A stretch of DNA of 7,555 bases from Candidatus Merdimorpha stercoravium (GTDB taxonomy: Bacteria; Bacteroidota; Bacteroidia; Flavobacteriales; UBA1820), in the NCBI GenBank assembly GCA_018715295.1, contig DVLY01000155.1:1-7555 (forward strand), given 5' to 3'. The first letter of the stretch is position 1. Every line of letters starts with the position of its first letter. The position numbers and the translations under genes were made by a program. This document shows positions 1-6,581 of this stretch, one piece after another. The notes below the pieces were generated by a model, which was not told where the DNA came from, did no database searches, and saw only the letters and a list, made by a program, of their open reading frames with translations.

Positions 1-12
1 AAGATTTTTCCG

Positions 13-20
13 TACCTTTG
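13..20 (+). promoter_or_regulatory. Bacteroidota -7 promoter box before the cobalamin riboswitch
   Basis: The string TACCTTTG is an exact match to the Bacteroidota -7 consensus TAnnTTTG. It lies directly upstream of the riboswitch, where a start of transcription at about 25-28 would be expected. The matching -33 TTTG box would fall upstream of base 1, so it cannot be checked here. The element could also be partly inside the RNA if transcription starts further upstream. Confidence 0.55.
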
Positions 21-140
21 GGCTTTCCGATAACCGAAGCCCCCGGGCGGGGAATGCGGGATCCATCCGCAGCTGTGCCCACAACCGTAGAGTCGTTGCG
101 CCTGCATGAGCACCGACGAGCCGGGATACCGTCCGAAAGG
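21..140 (+). promoter_or_regulatory. Cobalamin (B12) riboswitch
   Basis: This leader carries the conserved core of the cobalamin riboswitch. It has a GGGAA segment near 49-54, a short GCGGGAT...ATCCGC stem at about 57-70, the AGCTG-GCCC-CAAC-GT box at 71-87, and a B12-box match AGCCGGGATACC at 119-130. The family senses adenosyl- or other cobalamins and usually blocks translation or extends a terminator when ligand is bound. No U-tract terminator follows, and the purine-rich GGGAG at 153-157 lies just before the start codon at 165, so control of translation is the likely mode. The loop CCCA at 78-81 is complementary to TGGG at 152-155, which could be the kissing contact that hides the ribosome site; that pairing is inference. 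The 5' part (P1/P2) is not clear to me, so the left edge is approximate. Confidence 0.85.
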
Positions 141-164
141 GTCCTAAAACTTGGGAGCAAAGTG

Positions 165-1304
165 ATGTTTTCGCCTTCTTTTCTATCTGCCGCCGCCCGC
201 TGGACCGGGCTGACTTTCGCGCTGGCCTGCACCCTGGCCTGCCAAGGGCACAAAAACGCCGAACCGACTGCCGGAAGCGTCGAAAAACCGGCCTACGCCC
301 GCTTGTTCGACACCCGGAAGACCCCGCAAGGCGTCCTGATAACTACCTATCAACCGGCCGACACCACCCAAATCCTGAAACGATACCTCCTCTACCGGGA
401 AGGGCATCAGCCGGATACGGTCCCTCCCGATGTCGTACCCGTGCGCATCCCGCTGGAAAACGTAGCGGTGGCGCATTCCACGCAGATCGGTCTGATCGCG
501 GCTCTGGGATGCGAGCCATCCATCCGGAGCATCGGGTCGCGGGCAGCCCTCGAACGGAACTCTGTTTTGGCCGAAAGGGAGGATCTGGGAGAATTCTTCA
601 ACGGCTGGCAGTTCGATACCGAAAAACTGCTGGTCCTCGCGCCCGATGCCGTATTTTTCTCCCCGGGACGCACCGAAGACATCACCACGCTCGAAAAAGG
701 CATCCGCGTACCGATGCTTTACGACCTTTCCCCCTGGGAGAACCACCCGCTGGCACGCAGCGAATGGCTGAAATTCACGGCCGAATTTTTCGACTGCCGC
801 GCGCTGGCCGACAGCCTGTTCGCGCAGATCGAGCAGCGTTACCGAGACATTTGCCAACAGGCCCGAACCAGCGGCACCCGCCCGCAAGTGCTTTCCTCGC
901 TGCCCTACCAGGGAGTATGGTACATGCCGGCCGGGGAGAGCTACAAGGCCGTGCTTTTCCGCGACGCGGCGCTGGACTTCCCGTGGGCGGACACCCCGCA
1001 AACCGGTTCGCTGGCCCTGGACCTGGAGAGCGTGCTGGCACGAGCCTGGCAAGCCGACGTCTGGTTTTTCGAAACGGGCATGGGCGACTCCCCGACCTTG
1101 AAATCGCTTGAGGAACAAAACCGGCTTTACACTCGCTTCAAGGCCTTCCGCAACGGCGACATCTTCATCTGCAATTCGGACCACGGTGCCCCGTATTTCG
1201 AACAGAGCATCGTCTATCCCGACCGGGTACTCTCGGACTTCACCTACCTGCCGCGCGAGAAAGACTATCGTCCCTATTACTACCAGCGCATCGAACGCCA
1301 ATGA
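165..1304 (+). CDS. btuF: Cobalamin ABC transporter substrate-binding lipoprotein (BtuF type)
   Basis: This is a periplasmic binding protein of the helical-backbone (TroA/PF01497-like) class, predicted to capture cobalamin and hand it to the permease encoded next. The start at 165 is chosen because the frame further upstream runs through the riboswitch, because GGGAG at 153-157 is well placed, and because it gives a clean signal peptide. The 379-residue product begins with a hydrophobic segment ending in two cysteines (C22 and C26) in lipobox-like contexts (ALAC, TLAC), so it is probably a lipoprotein, though neither site has the ideal Leu at -3. The first lobe contains the typical stretch VAVAHSTQIGLIAALGCEPSI, and the second lobe ends with a family-like AFRNGDIFICN segment. 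The stop overlaps the next start by 4 nt (ATGA), which indicates translational coupling. Protein family alone would also allow heme or siderophore; the riboswitch favours cobalamin. Confidence 0.85.
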   Translation: MFSPSFLSAAARWTGLTFALACTLACQGHKNAEPTAGSVEKPAYARLFDTRKTPQGVLITTYQPADTTQILKRYLLYREGHQPDTVPPDVVPVRIPLENVAVAHSTQIGLIAALGCEPSIRSIGSRAALERNSVLAEREDLGEFFNGWQFDTEKLLVLAPDAVFFSPGRTEDITTLEKGIRVPMLYDLSPWENHPLARSEWLKFTAEFFDCRALADSLFAQIEQRYRDICQQARTSGTRPQVLSSLPYQGVWYMPAGESYKAVLFRDAALDFPWADTPQTGSLALDLESVLARAWQADVWFFETGMGDSPTLKSLEEQNRLYTRFKAFRNGDIFICNSDHGAPYFEQSIVYPDRVLSDFTYLPREKDYRPYYYQRIERQ

Positions 1305-2362
1305 ACACCCTGCCGGAAAACTGCCCCTCCGCCCGCTCTGCGGCAAGACGCCCGGGATACCTGCTGCTCGCCATGGGACTGCTGGGCGCCATCGCCGTGC
1401 TGCTGGCCTTGAACATCGCCACCGGTACGGTCGCCATCCCCCTTCGGGACGTGCTGGATGTCCTGCTGGGCGGCGGGGAAGGCTCGATCACCGAGGTGAT
1501 CGTCCTGGAAAAACGCTTGCCGGAGGCCGTAACGGCTCTGGTGGCAGGCGGGGCGCTGGGCGTGTGCGGCCTGATGATGCAGACCTTGTTCCGCAATCCG
1601 CTGGCCGACCCTTCCATCCTGGGGATTAGTTCCGGGGCTTCGCTGGCCGTAGCCCTGATCACGTTCTGCGCCTCGCTGTTCGGTCTTTCACTGGTGGTAA
1701 GCCCCCTGTGGCAGATCCTGGCGGCACTGGCCGGAAGCACCGCCGTGCTGGTCTTTCTGCTGGCCGTCTCGCGGCGCATGGTGGGCAACACGGCACTGCT
1801 GATCACGGGCATCATGGTGGGATACCTGGCTTCGGCGCTGGTATCGGTACTGCAGTTTTCGGGCAACAAAGACGCCAACTTCGCCTTTATCCTCTGGAGC
1901 CAGGGCAGTTTTTCCCGGGCCATGACCGACGGTTTTTTCTACATCTTCCTGGCGGTGTGCATCGTAGGGGTGGCCGCCTCGTTCCTGCTGATCCGCACCT
2001 TCAACGCCCTGCTGCTGGGCGAGAACTACGCCCGCAACCTGGGTATCGACATCCCGCGCGCCCGCAGAGCCATCATCCTGCTCTCGGCGCTGCTCACCGG
2101 GGCGGTAACGGCCTACTGCGGTCCCATTGCCTTCGTCGGGCTCGCCGTGCCGCACATCGTGCGCTATACCACCCGCAGTGCCGACCGAAGGGTGCTGCTG
2201 CCCCTGACGGTGCTCGCCGGAGCGGCCATCACGCTACTGTGTGCGCTGATCTCCAAACAGGCCGTCTTCGGGTACATGCTGCCCATCAACGCCGTTACTT
2301 CGCTCATCGGCGCACCGATCGTCATCCTGGCCGTACTGAAAAACTCGACTGCCAAAAACTGA
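1301..2362 (+). CDS. btuC: Cobalamin ABC transporter permease (FecCD/BtuC family)
   Basis: This inner-membrane permease should form a homodimer with the ATPase encoded downstream to move cobalamin from the periplasm to the cytoplasm. The 353 residues are mostly hydrophobic and fit the roughly ten membrane helices of the FecCD family. Signature motifs are visible in order: RLP at 72-74, the RNPLADPSILGISSGA block at 98-113, LGENYARNLGI at 239-249, the coupling-helix region GPIAFVGLAVPHIVR at 274-288, and INAVTSLIGAP at 329-339. The length is normal for the family. The gene starts inside the stop of the binding-protein gene and ends 7 nt before the ATPase gene, so the three form one transcript under the riboswitch. 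Family membership is certain; the substrate is inferred from the leader. Confidence 0.88.
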   Translation: MNTLPENCPSARSAARRPGYLLLAMGLLGAIAVLLALNIATGTVAIPLRDVLDVLLGGGEGSITEVIVLEKRLPEAVTALVAGGALGVCGLMMQTLFRNPLADPSILGISSGASLAVALITFCASLFGLSLVVSPLWQILAALAGSTAVLVFLLAVSRRMVGNTALLITGIMVGYLASALVSVLQFSGNKDANFAFILWSQGSFSRAMTDGFFYIFLAVCIVGVAASFLLIRTFNALLLGENYARNLGIDIPRARRAIILLSALLTGAVTAYCGPIAFVGLAVPHIVRYTTRSADRRVLLPLTVLAGAAITLLCALISKQAVFGYMLPINAVTSLIGAPIVILAVLKNSTAKN

Positions 2363-2369
2363 TCCCGAC

Positions 2370-3152
2370 ATGACCTCCCCTGCCCACGCACACGCACCGA
2401 TCCTCGCCACCCGCGACTTAAGCATCGGCTACCGGCACGGCCTTCCGGTGCGGGAACACATCGGAGTGGAGCTGATGCCGGGCACCCTTACCTGTCTGGT
2501 GGGACGCAACGGAGCCGGGAAATCGACGCTGCTGCGCACCCTTTGCGGTTTTCTCCCGCCGAAGTCTGGCCATGTCGAGCTCCTCGGACGCCCTCTGCAG
2601 GAGTATTCCCAACGGCAACTCTCCCGCACCCTGGGGGTAGTGCTGACCGAAATCCTGGGTGAGATACACTACCTGACCGTCCGGCAAACGGTCGAAACGG
2701 GACGCTACCCCTACTGCGACTGCTTCGCCCGCCTGGACGCGCAGGACCGGCAAGAAGTCGAACAAGCGATGCGGACGGTCGGGATCGCCCCGCTGGCCGA
2801 GCGGACCATGGCGCGCATCAGCGACGGACAGCGGCAGAAAGTAATGATCGCCAAAGCATTGGCGCAGGACACCGAACTCATCGTGCTGGACGAGCCGCTC
2901 TCGTTTCTCGACCTCTCCGCCCGGGTGGAGATCATGACGGTGCTGCAGCGTCTGGCTCACGTGAACGGCAAAACGCTCCTGCTCTCCACCCACGACCTCG
3001 ACCTGGCCTTTGCCTTTGCCGACCGGATGTGGATCATGGATACCTCGGGAGGTGTCGGACAATGCGACGCCCCCTGGGAGGACAAGGCCGCGATCGCCGA
3101 CCGGGTATTCGGGGAGCAGTCGGTGTGGATCAAGGATTTTCTGAAGATCTGA
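2370..3152 (+). CDS. btuD: Cobalamin ABC transporter ATPase (BtuD/FepC type)
   Basis: This cytoplasmic ATP-binding subunit powers the transporter. All core motifs are present in its 260 residues: Walker A GRNGAGKST at 45-53, signature SDGQRQK at 151-157 (a variant of LSGGQ), Walker B LIVLDEP at 170-176, the D-loop SFLD at 178-181, and the H-loop His at 208 in STHDLD. The LTVRQTVETGRYPY segment at 102-115 is typical of the iron/B12 importer branch. One oddity is the Q-loop: an ungapped alignment with FepC from memory puts Glu94 (in VLTE) where Gln is expected. The start is the only sensible one, 7 nt after the permease stop. No hairpin terminator is visible after the stop, only a pyrimidine-rich run at about 3153-3175. 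Confidence 0.88.
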   Translation: MTSPAHAHAPILATRDLSIGYRHGLPVREHIGVELMPGTLTCLVGRNGAGKSTLLRTLCGFLPPKSGHVELLGRPLQEYSQRQLSRTLGVVLTEILGEIHYLTVRQTVETGRYPYCDCFARLDAQDRQEVEQAMRTVGIAPLAERTMARISDGQRQKVMIAKALAQDTELIVLDEPLSFLDLSARVEIMTVLQRLAHVNGKTLLLSTHDLDLAFAFADRMWIMDTSGGVGQCDAPWEDKAAIADRVFGEQSVWIKDFLKI

Positions 3153-3383
3153 CCCCTTCCCCTCTCCTTTTTTGCACCCTGTCCATAAACACACTCCGGA
3201 TTGGTCGATCCGTGCAAGCGTCCGAGGGCAAAGCGGAACTTGTTTTCCCGGGACATCGGCCGGTTTTTGGGGAAAAATTTGCGTTTTTTTTACTTTCCGG
3301 CCCCCATTTTTTCAAGTTCCGGAGAAGTTTTTCCCGCCGAGAAGCCTTACCTTTACCCGGATTTACAAAACCTCTCTCCGGAT
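3153..3383 (+). promoter_or_regulatory. Non-coding spacer with candidate promoters for the PLP-enzyme/phosphatase pair
   Basis: These 231 bp separate the B12 operon from the next gene and contain no convincing coding region; an in-frame extension back to 3201 exists but lacks conserved content. Two candidate Bacteroidota promoters are visible. TACCTTTA at 3348-3355 matches seven of eight bases of the -7 consensus and would give a leader of about 20 nt, but it has no proper -33 box. TTTG at 3266-3269 followed 21 bp later by TACTTTCC at 3291-3298 has the reverse problem. The stretch also holds several homopolymer T runs and a GGCCGG/CCGGCC pair at about 3258-3263 and 3297-3302. I cannot decide between the two promoters. 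Confidence 0.4.
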
Positions 3384-4385
3384 ATGGAAAACGAAGACTT
3401 CGCGCAGCGTTCGCAACTCGACCTTCCCGCCTGGGAAGCCCTTCGGAAACGCATCGCCCCGTACATCCACCGCACGCCGGTGCTGACCTGCTCGACCCTC
3501 GACGCGGAGGCCGGGTGCCGCTTGTTCTTCAAATGCGAAAACTTCCAGAAGATCGGCGCTTTCAAGATGCGCGGAGCGATCAACGCAGCGCTGAACCTGC
3601 CGCAAGAAGCCCTCGCCCGGGGACTGGCGACCCATTCGTCGGGCAATTTCGCACAGGCGGTCGCCCTCTCGGCCAAACTGCTGGGCGTGCCGGCCTACAT
3701 CGTGATGCCCGAAAATGCTCCGCAGGTGAAAAAAGACGCGGTGAAGGGCTATGGGGCGACGGTGATCGAATGCCCTTCGACCCAAGCGGCCCGGGAAGCG
3801 GCCGTCGAAGAGGTCGTCCGGGAAAAAGGCGCTACCTTTCTCCATCCGTACAACGACTGGAATGTCATCTACGGACAGGGGACGGCGGCTGCCGAGCTGT
3901 TGGAAGAGGTTCCGGATCTGGACTTCATCCTGGCGCCGGTGGGCGGCGGCGGCCTGATGTCCGGTACGGCGATGGCCGCCGCCGCTTATGCGCCCCGTTG
4001 CGCGGCTTTCGGTGCCGAACCGCTCCTAGCCGGGGACGCCTACCTGTCGCTGCACAAAGGGAGCGTGCAAAAGGCTTTCCCGCCGCGCACCATTGCGGAC
4101 GGACTGCGCACGAGCCTGGGCGACAAGACGCTCTATACCTTGTCCCGCTACCTGAAAGACATCCTGCTGGTGGAAGAACACGAGATCGTCCAAGCGATGC
4201 AATGGGTGTGGGAACGGATGAAAATCCTCATCGAGCCTTCCTCGGCCGTGCCGCTGGCCGCCGTGCTGCACAACGAAGGGATCTTTTCCGGGGCGAAGGT
4301 GGGCATCATCCTTTCGGGGGGCAACGTCGATGCGGGCTGCGTATTCCGCCACTTGGACGAAGTCATAAAGGAAAACACTAAATAA
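3384..4385 (+). CDS. PLP-dependent serine/threonine dehydratase or serine racemase-like enzyme
   Basis: This is a fold-type II PLP enzyme of 333 residues, the length of catabolic threonine dehydratase or serine racemase without a C-terminal ACT regulatory domain. The PLP lysine is K61 in QKIGAFKMRGA. The serine that faces it in serine racemase corresponds to S86 in HSSGN, and the phosphate-binding glycine loop is GGGG at 187-190. The metal-site pattern of serine racemases, Glu-x3-Ala-x-Asp, is kept as E212, A216 and D218. The late blocks TIADGLRTSLGDKT, WERMKILIEP and SGGN are also conserved. The start at 3384 is chosen because family similarity begins about 25 residues later and upstream sequence is T-rich non-coding DNA. 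Likely reactions are deamination of L-Ser/L-Thr to pyruvate or 2-oxobutyrate, racemisation of serine, or 3-hydroxyaspartate dehydration; sequence alone does not decide. The usual SGNHAQ is SGNFAQ here. The phosphatase gene follows after 14 nt. Confidence 0.85.
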   Translation: MENEDFAQRSQLDLPAWEALRKRIAPYIHRTPVLTCSTLDAEAGCRLFFKCENFQKIGAFKMRGAINAALNLPQEALARGLATHSSGNFAQAVALSAKLLGVPAYIVMPENAPQVKKDAVKGYGATVIECPSTQAAREAAVEEVVREKGATFLHPYNDWNVIYGQGTAAAELLEEVPDLDFILAPVGGGGLMSGTAMAAAAYAPRCAAFGAEPLLAGDAYLSLHKGSVQKAFPPRTIADGLRTSLGDKTLYTLSRYLKDILLVEEHEIVQAMQWVWERMKILIEPSSAVPLAAVLHNEGIFSGAKVGIILSGGNVDAGCVFRHLDEVIKENTK

Positions 4386-4399
4386 AACCATTTAATCGC

Positions 4400-5605
4400 A
4401 TGAAAAAGACATTGTTGCTTTTCGCCGCCCTGCTGATGAGTTTCTCGCTGGCCTGGGCACAGGAAAAAGGCACGCCCGCGGCCGAAAACAAAAAAGCGGA
4501 CGAGAATTCCACCGAAAAAGTGGCGGACAAGGTCCCCGACACGTACGCCAACGACTTTACCTACACCCCGTACACGCCTACCTTCAAGAGCGACGGATCG
4601 AACGGAAAGGTCAAAAACGTGATCCTGCTCATCGGCGACGGCATGGGCATGGCACAGGCCGTTTCGGGTTACTATGCCAACGGGAACGACCTGGCTATTC
4701 TCAAACTCAAACGTCTGGGCTTCGTACGCACCTATTCGGCTTCGCATTTCACCACCGACAGCGCAGCTTCGGGTACCACGTACGCCTGCGGAGTAAAGAC
4801 CACCAACGGTTTTGTGGGCATGACCCCGGATGAGAAACCGGCTGCCAACATCCCGGAAAAACTCTCCCCGAAAGGCATCGCCACGGGCGTGATCTCTACG
4901 GACAACATCTCCGGCGCTACTCCTTCGGTCTTCTACGCCCATGTAGCCAAACGGGGCGCTACGGCCGACATCCTGAGCCAGTTGCCGCTCTCCAAGCTCG
5001 ACCTGTTCGCTGCCGGGTGCGAATCGCTGTGGGAAAAATACGCTCCGGAACAGGTAGCCGAATTGAAAAAAGCCGGGTTTACCGTCCTGAACGACTACAA
5101 CCAGATTCAGGACAACCTTTCCGCGGCACGCATCGGGGTGATCGCTAAGGATGCCGATGTACAGCCCGTGATGAACGGCCGGGGCGACTTCCTGCCGGCT
5201 ACCGTACGCCAGGCCATCGAATTCCTCAACGGGAAGTCCAAGAAGGGCTTTTTCCTGATGGCCGAGGGTGCCCAGATAGACTGGGGCTGCCACAACAACG
5301 ATGTGAAGTACACCGTTACGGAAGTCATCGACTTCGACAAGGCGGTGAGCGAGGCTTTGAAATTTGCCGACCAGGACGGCCAGACGCTGGTGATCATCAC
5401 GGCCGACCACGAGACGGGCGGTATGACGATCCCCAATGGCGACTACGACCAGAACAAGGTTCGCGCGCTCTATACCGTTGGCGGACACACGGGCGTCATG
5501 GTGCCGCTCTATGCCTACGGTCCCCATTCGCAGGATTTCCAGGGGGTACAGGAAAACACCGACGTACACAAGAAGATCGTCGAGTTGCTCGAAAAGGGCA
5601 AGTGA
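4400..5605 (+). CDS. Secreted alkaline phosphatase, PhoA family
   Basis: This exported metal-dependent phosphomonoesterase should release phosphate from organic esters in the periplasm. The 401-residue product starts with a signal peptide cleaved after AWA at residue 20, followed by a Lys/Glu-rich linker to about 45. Counterparts of the E. coli active site are visible: D80 in IGDGMG, nucleophile S121 in TDSAASGT, T174, R185, E289, D294 and H298 in EGAQIDWGCH, D336 and H337 in TADHETGG, and H363 in GGHTG. The two residues that tune the magnesium site in E. coli, Asp153 and Lys328, are Gly172 and Trp295 here. It is about 70 residues shorter than E. coli PhoA, probably lacking surface insertions. 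It lies 14 nt after the PLP-enzyme gene, so it is likely cotranscribed; no separate promoter or Pho-box-like element is visible. Confidence 0.93.
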   Translation: MKKTLLLFAALLMSFSLAWAQEKGTPAAENKKADENSTEKVADKVPDTYANDFTYTPYTPTFKSDGSNGKVKNVILLIGDGMGMAQAVSGYYANGNDLAILKLKRLGFVRTYSASHFTTDSAASGTTYACGVKTTNGFVGMTPDEKPAANIPEKLSPKGIATGVISTDNISGATPSVFYAHVAKRGATADILSQLPLSKLDLFAAGCESLWEKYAPEQVAELKKAGFTVLNDYNQIQDNLSAARIGVIAKDADVQPVMNGRGDFLPATVRQAIEFLNGKSKKGFFLMAEGAQIDWGCHNNDVKYTVTEVIDFDKAVSEALKFADQDGQTLVIITADHETGGMTIPNGDYDQNKVRALYTVGGHTGVMVPLYAYGPHSQDFQGVQENTDVHKKIVELLEKGK

Positions 5606-5617
5606 TCTCCCTTACGG

Positions 5618-5675
5618 GCGTTCAAGCGCAAAGCGGGGGCTTCCGAATGGAAGCCCCCGCTTTGCGCTTGAACGC
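5618..5675. terminator. Perfect 27-bp stem-loop, probable bidirectional terminator
   Basis: Bases 5618-5644 and 5649-5675 are exact reverse complements, with GAAT as the loop. The inner part (AAAGCGGGGGCTTCC and its partner) has the classic GC stem with an A tract before and T tract after on both strands. It sits 12 nt after the phosphatase stop and between convergent genes, so it should stop transcription in both directions. The outer 12 bp (GCGTTCAAGCGC) extend the stem well beyond a usual terminator. No long U run follows. Confidence 0.85.
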
Positions 5676-5781
5676 TTTGCTCAGATAAGTAAACAACTAA
5701 AAAACACTAACTAAAACTTACACACACATATATGCCTATCGTTAAAAACGAATTGTTCTTTTCATCGAAATACGCAGTCCT
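5676..5781 (+). other. AT-rich spacer with leader-like sequence and a 30-codon ORF
   Basis: This 106-bp stretch lies between the palindrome and the end of the minus-strand gene. It is much richer in A and T than its surroundings. Bases 5701-5718 match 16 of 18 with 4372-4389, the region just before the phosphatase start. An ATG at 5732 opens a 30-codon frame (MPIVKNELFF...) that runs to a TAG at 5822-5824, overlapping the tail of the minus-strand gene. It has no recognisable domain and I do not call it a gene; it may be a decayed gene start. Confidence 0.3.
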
Positions 5782-6375
5782 TCACTGCCCCTGCAGCTCG
5801 AAGCCCAACCACAGCCCGTCGTAGCTCTCCACCAGCGAACCGATGAGCTCCGCCTGGGAACTGATCCCTGCCGCCAGATCGGTCAGGGACTTCAGCGCCG
5901 AAATGAGCCGGTCGGCTTCGAAAGCCATCGACAGCGTATTGCCCGAGACGGAGACTTGCGCCCGGATCGTCGCCGGGGTTTTCGAGAGGGTGATCGTCAT
6001 CATGCCGCTGTCCGTATCGAGGGTGTAAGTCCCCGCTACTTCCTTTCCCTTGTACCCGAAGGAACACTTCCCCTCCGCAGCGAACGAACAGGAGAATTGC
6101 TCCATGCCCAAGGCCCGGTACACGGATTCCAAACGGGATTCCACCTGGCTCGCGGCCACCTGTCCTCCGGCCTTGGCCAAGAGTTCATCGCTCTCCAGAC
6201 GGCAATACGGGCTCGCATACTGCCACTGGCCGATCACCGCCTGCTCGGAAAGCGTCTGCCCGCCTACCGTCTGCTGGAGCACATCGCCCAATATCGACTT
6301 CCAGTCCTGCGCCGATGCCCCGGTCGAACCCAGCACCACCCAGAAGACCAACCACAGGATGTTTCTCGTTTTCAT
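5782..6375 (-). CDS. Exported DUF4923-type protein (function unknown)
   Basis: The product is a 197-residue secreted protein resembling the DUF4923 family of Bacteroidota, which I recognise by pattern and which has no known function. The start at 6375 is preferred over an in-frame ATG at 6408 because the promoter -7 box overlaps 6408. It begins with a type I signal peptide (about 22 residues, cleaved after ASA, before QDW). A short helical WKSILGDVLQQ segment follows. Next comes a predicted beta-rich, lipocalin-like core: GQWQYASPYCRLESDELLAKAGG at roughly 54-76, then a segment CSFGYKGKEVAGTYTLD, and then strands with ITLSKTPATIRAQVSVSG. The tail near ALKSLTDLAAGISS looks helical. It is transcribed alone and converges with the phosphatase gene; the palindrome terminator lies between them. 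It is probably periplasmic or at the outer membrane. Confidence 0.75.
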   Translation of the reverse strand: MKTRNILWLVFWVVLGSTGASAQDWKSILGDVLQQTVGGQTLSEQAVIGQWQYASPYCRLESDELLAKAGGQVAASQVESRLESVYRALGMEQFSCSFAAEGKCSFGYKGKEVAGTYTLDTDSGMMTITLSKTPATIRAQVSVSGNTLSMAFEADRLISALKSLTDLAAGISSQAELIGSLVESYDGLWLGFELQGQ

Positions 6376-6405
6376 CTTTCGGTTTTCTTTCAAATTCCTC
6401 GAAGA

Positions 6406-6437
6406 CAAAGATAAGCCCTCCTGTTTTTCAGGTCAAA
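6406..6437 (-). promoter_or_regulatory. Promoter of the DUF4923-type gene
   Basis: Read on the minus strand, TTTG at 6437-6434 is followed after exactly 20 bp by TATCTTTG at 6413-6406. Both boxes match the Bacteroidota -33/-7 consensus perfectly. The expected transcription start near 6399 gives a leader of about 24 nt ahead of the ATG at 6375 and rules out the longer start at 6408. Confidence 0.85.
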
Positions 6438-6496
6438 AAAAATCGACCGGCAGGGGTTTTCCGACGACCAACGGCCTCTTTTCTCCTTTTTGTTCC

Positions 6497-6520
6497 TTTT
6501 GCAAAAATCATCCGGCCGGA
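6497..6520. promoter_or_regulatory. Two adjacent 10-bp palindromes in the divergent intergenic region
   Basis: TTTTGCAAAA (6497-6506) and TCCGGCCGGA (6511-6520) are each perfectly self-complementary and lie just upstream of the -33 box of the regulator gene. They fall within the 206-bp region between two divergent genes. Short dyads at this position are typical operators for XRE-type regulators, so autoregulation is possible. Ten-base palindromes can occur by chance, so the operator role is inference. Confidence 0.35.
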
Positions 6521-6529
6521 AAAAGGGCA

Positions 6530-6561
6530 TTTGCCTCAGGGGAGAAAAAGTACTATCTTTG
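6530..6561 (+). promoter_or_regulatory. Promoter of the XRE-S24 regulator gene
   Basis: TTTG at 6530-6533 and TATCTTTG at 6554-6561 are separated by exactly 20 bp and match the Bacteroidota -33/-7 consensus without mismatch. The expected start of transcription near 6568 leaves a leader of only about 14 nt before the ATG at 6582, and no Shine-Dalgarno sequence is visible in it. Confidence 0.87.
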
Positions 6562-6581
6562 ACCCGTAAACCCATCCCCAC

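Noticed and set aside
18..164. Extension of the binding protein upstream by 49 codons
   Set aside because: It would translate the riboswitch and place the signal peptide in the middle of the protein; the start at 165 gives a normal lipoprotein signal.
183..1346. Long minus-strand frame of 387 codons opposite the binding-protein gene
   Set aside because: It mirrors the codon pattern of the real gene in GC-rich DNA, shows no recognisable domain, and lies antisense to a well-supported gene with a riboswitch and operon context.
3201..3383. N-terminal extension of the PLP enzyme by 61 codons
   Set aside because: The added residues are not like the family, lie in T-rich non-coding DNA and overlap the candidate promoters.
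4148..5569. Minus-strand frame of 473 codons opposite the phosphatase and the end of the PLP-enzyme gene
   Set aside because: It is a shadow frame: the plus strand encodes proteins with intact catalytic motifs, and the minus-strand translation has no motif I recognise.
5774..5788. GCAGT-CCTTC-ACTGC hairpin at the end of the minus-strand gene as a terminator
   Set aside because: The stem has only 5 bp and no U tract follows on the minus strand; the large palindrome beyond it is a far better terminator.
6376..6408. Longer start of the DUF4923-type protein at 6408
   Set aside because: The -7 box covers 6406-6413, so this ATG would not be in the transcript; the signal peptide begins properly at 6375.
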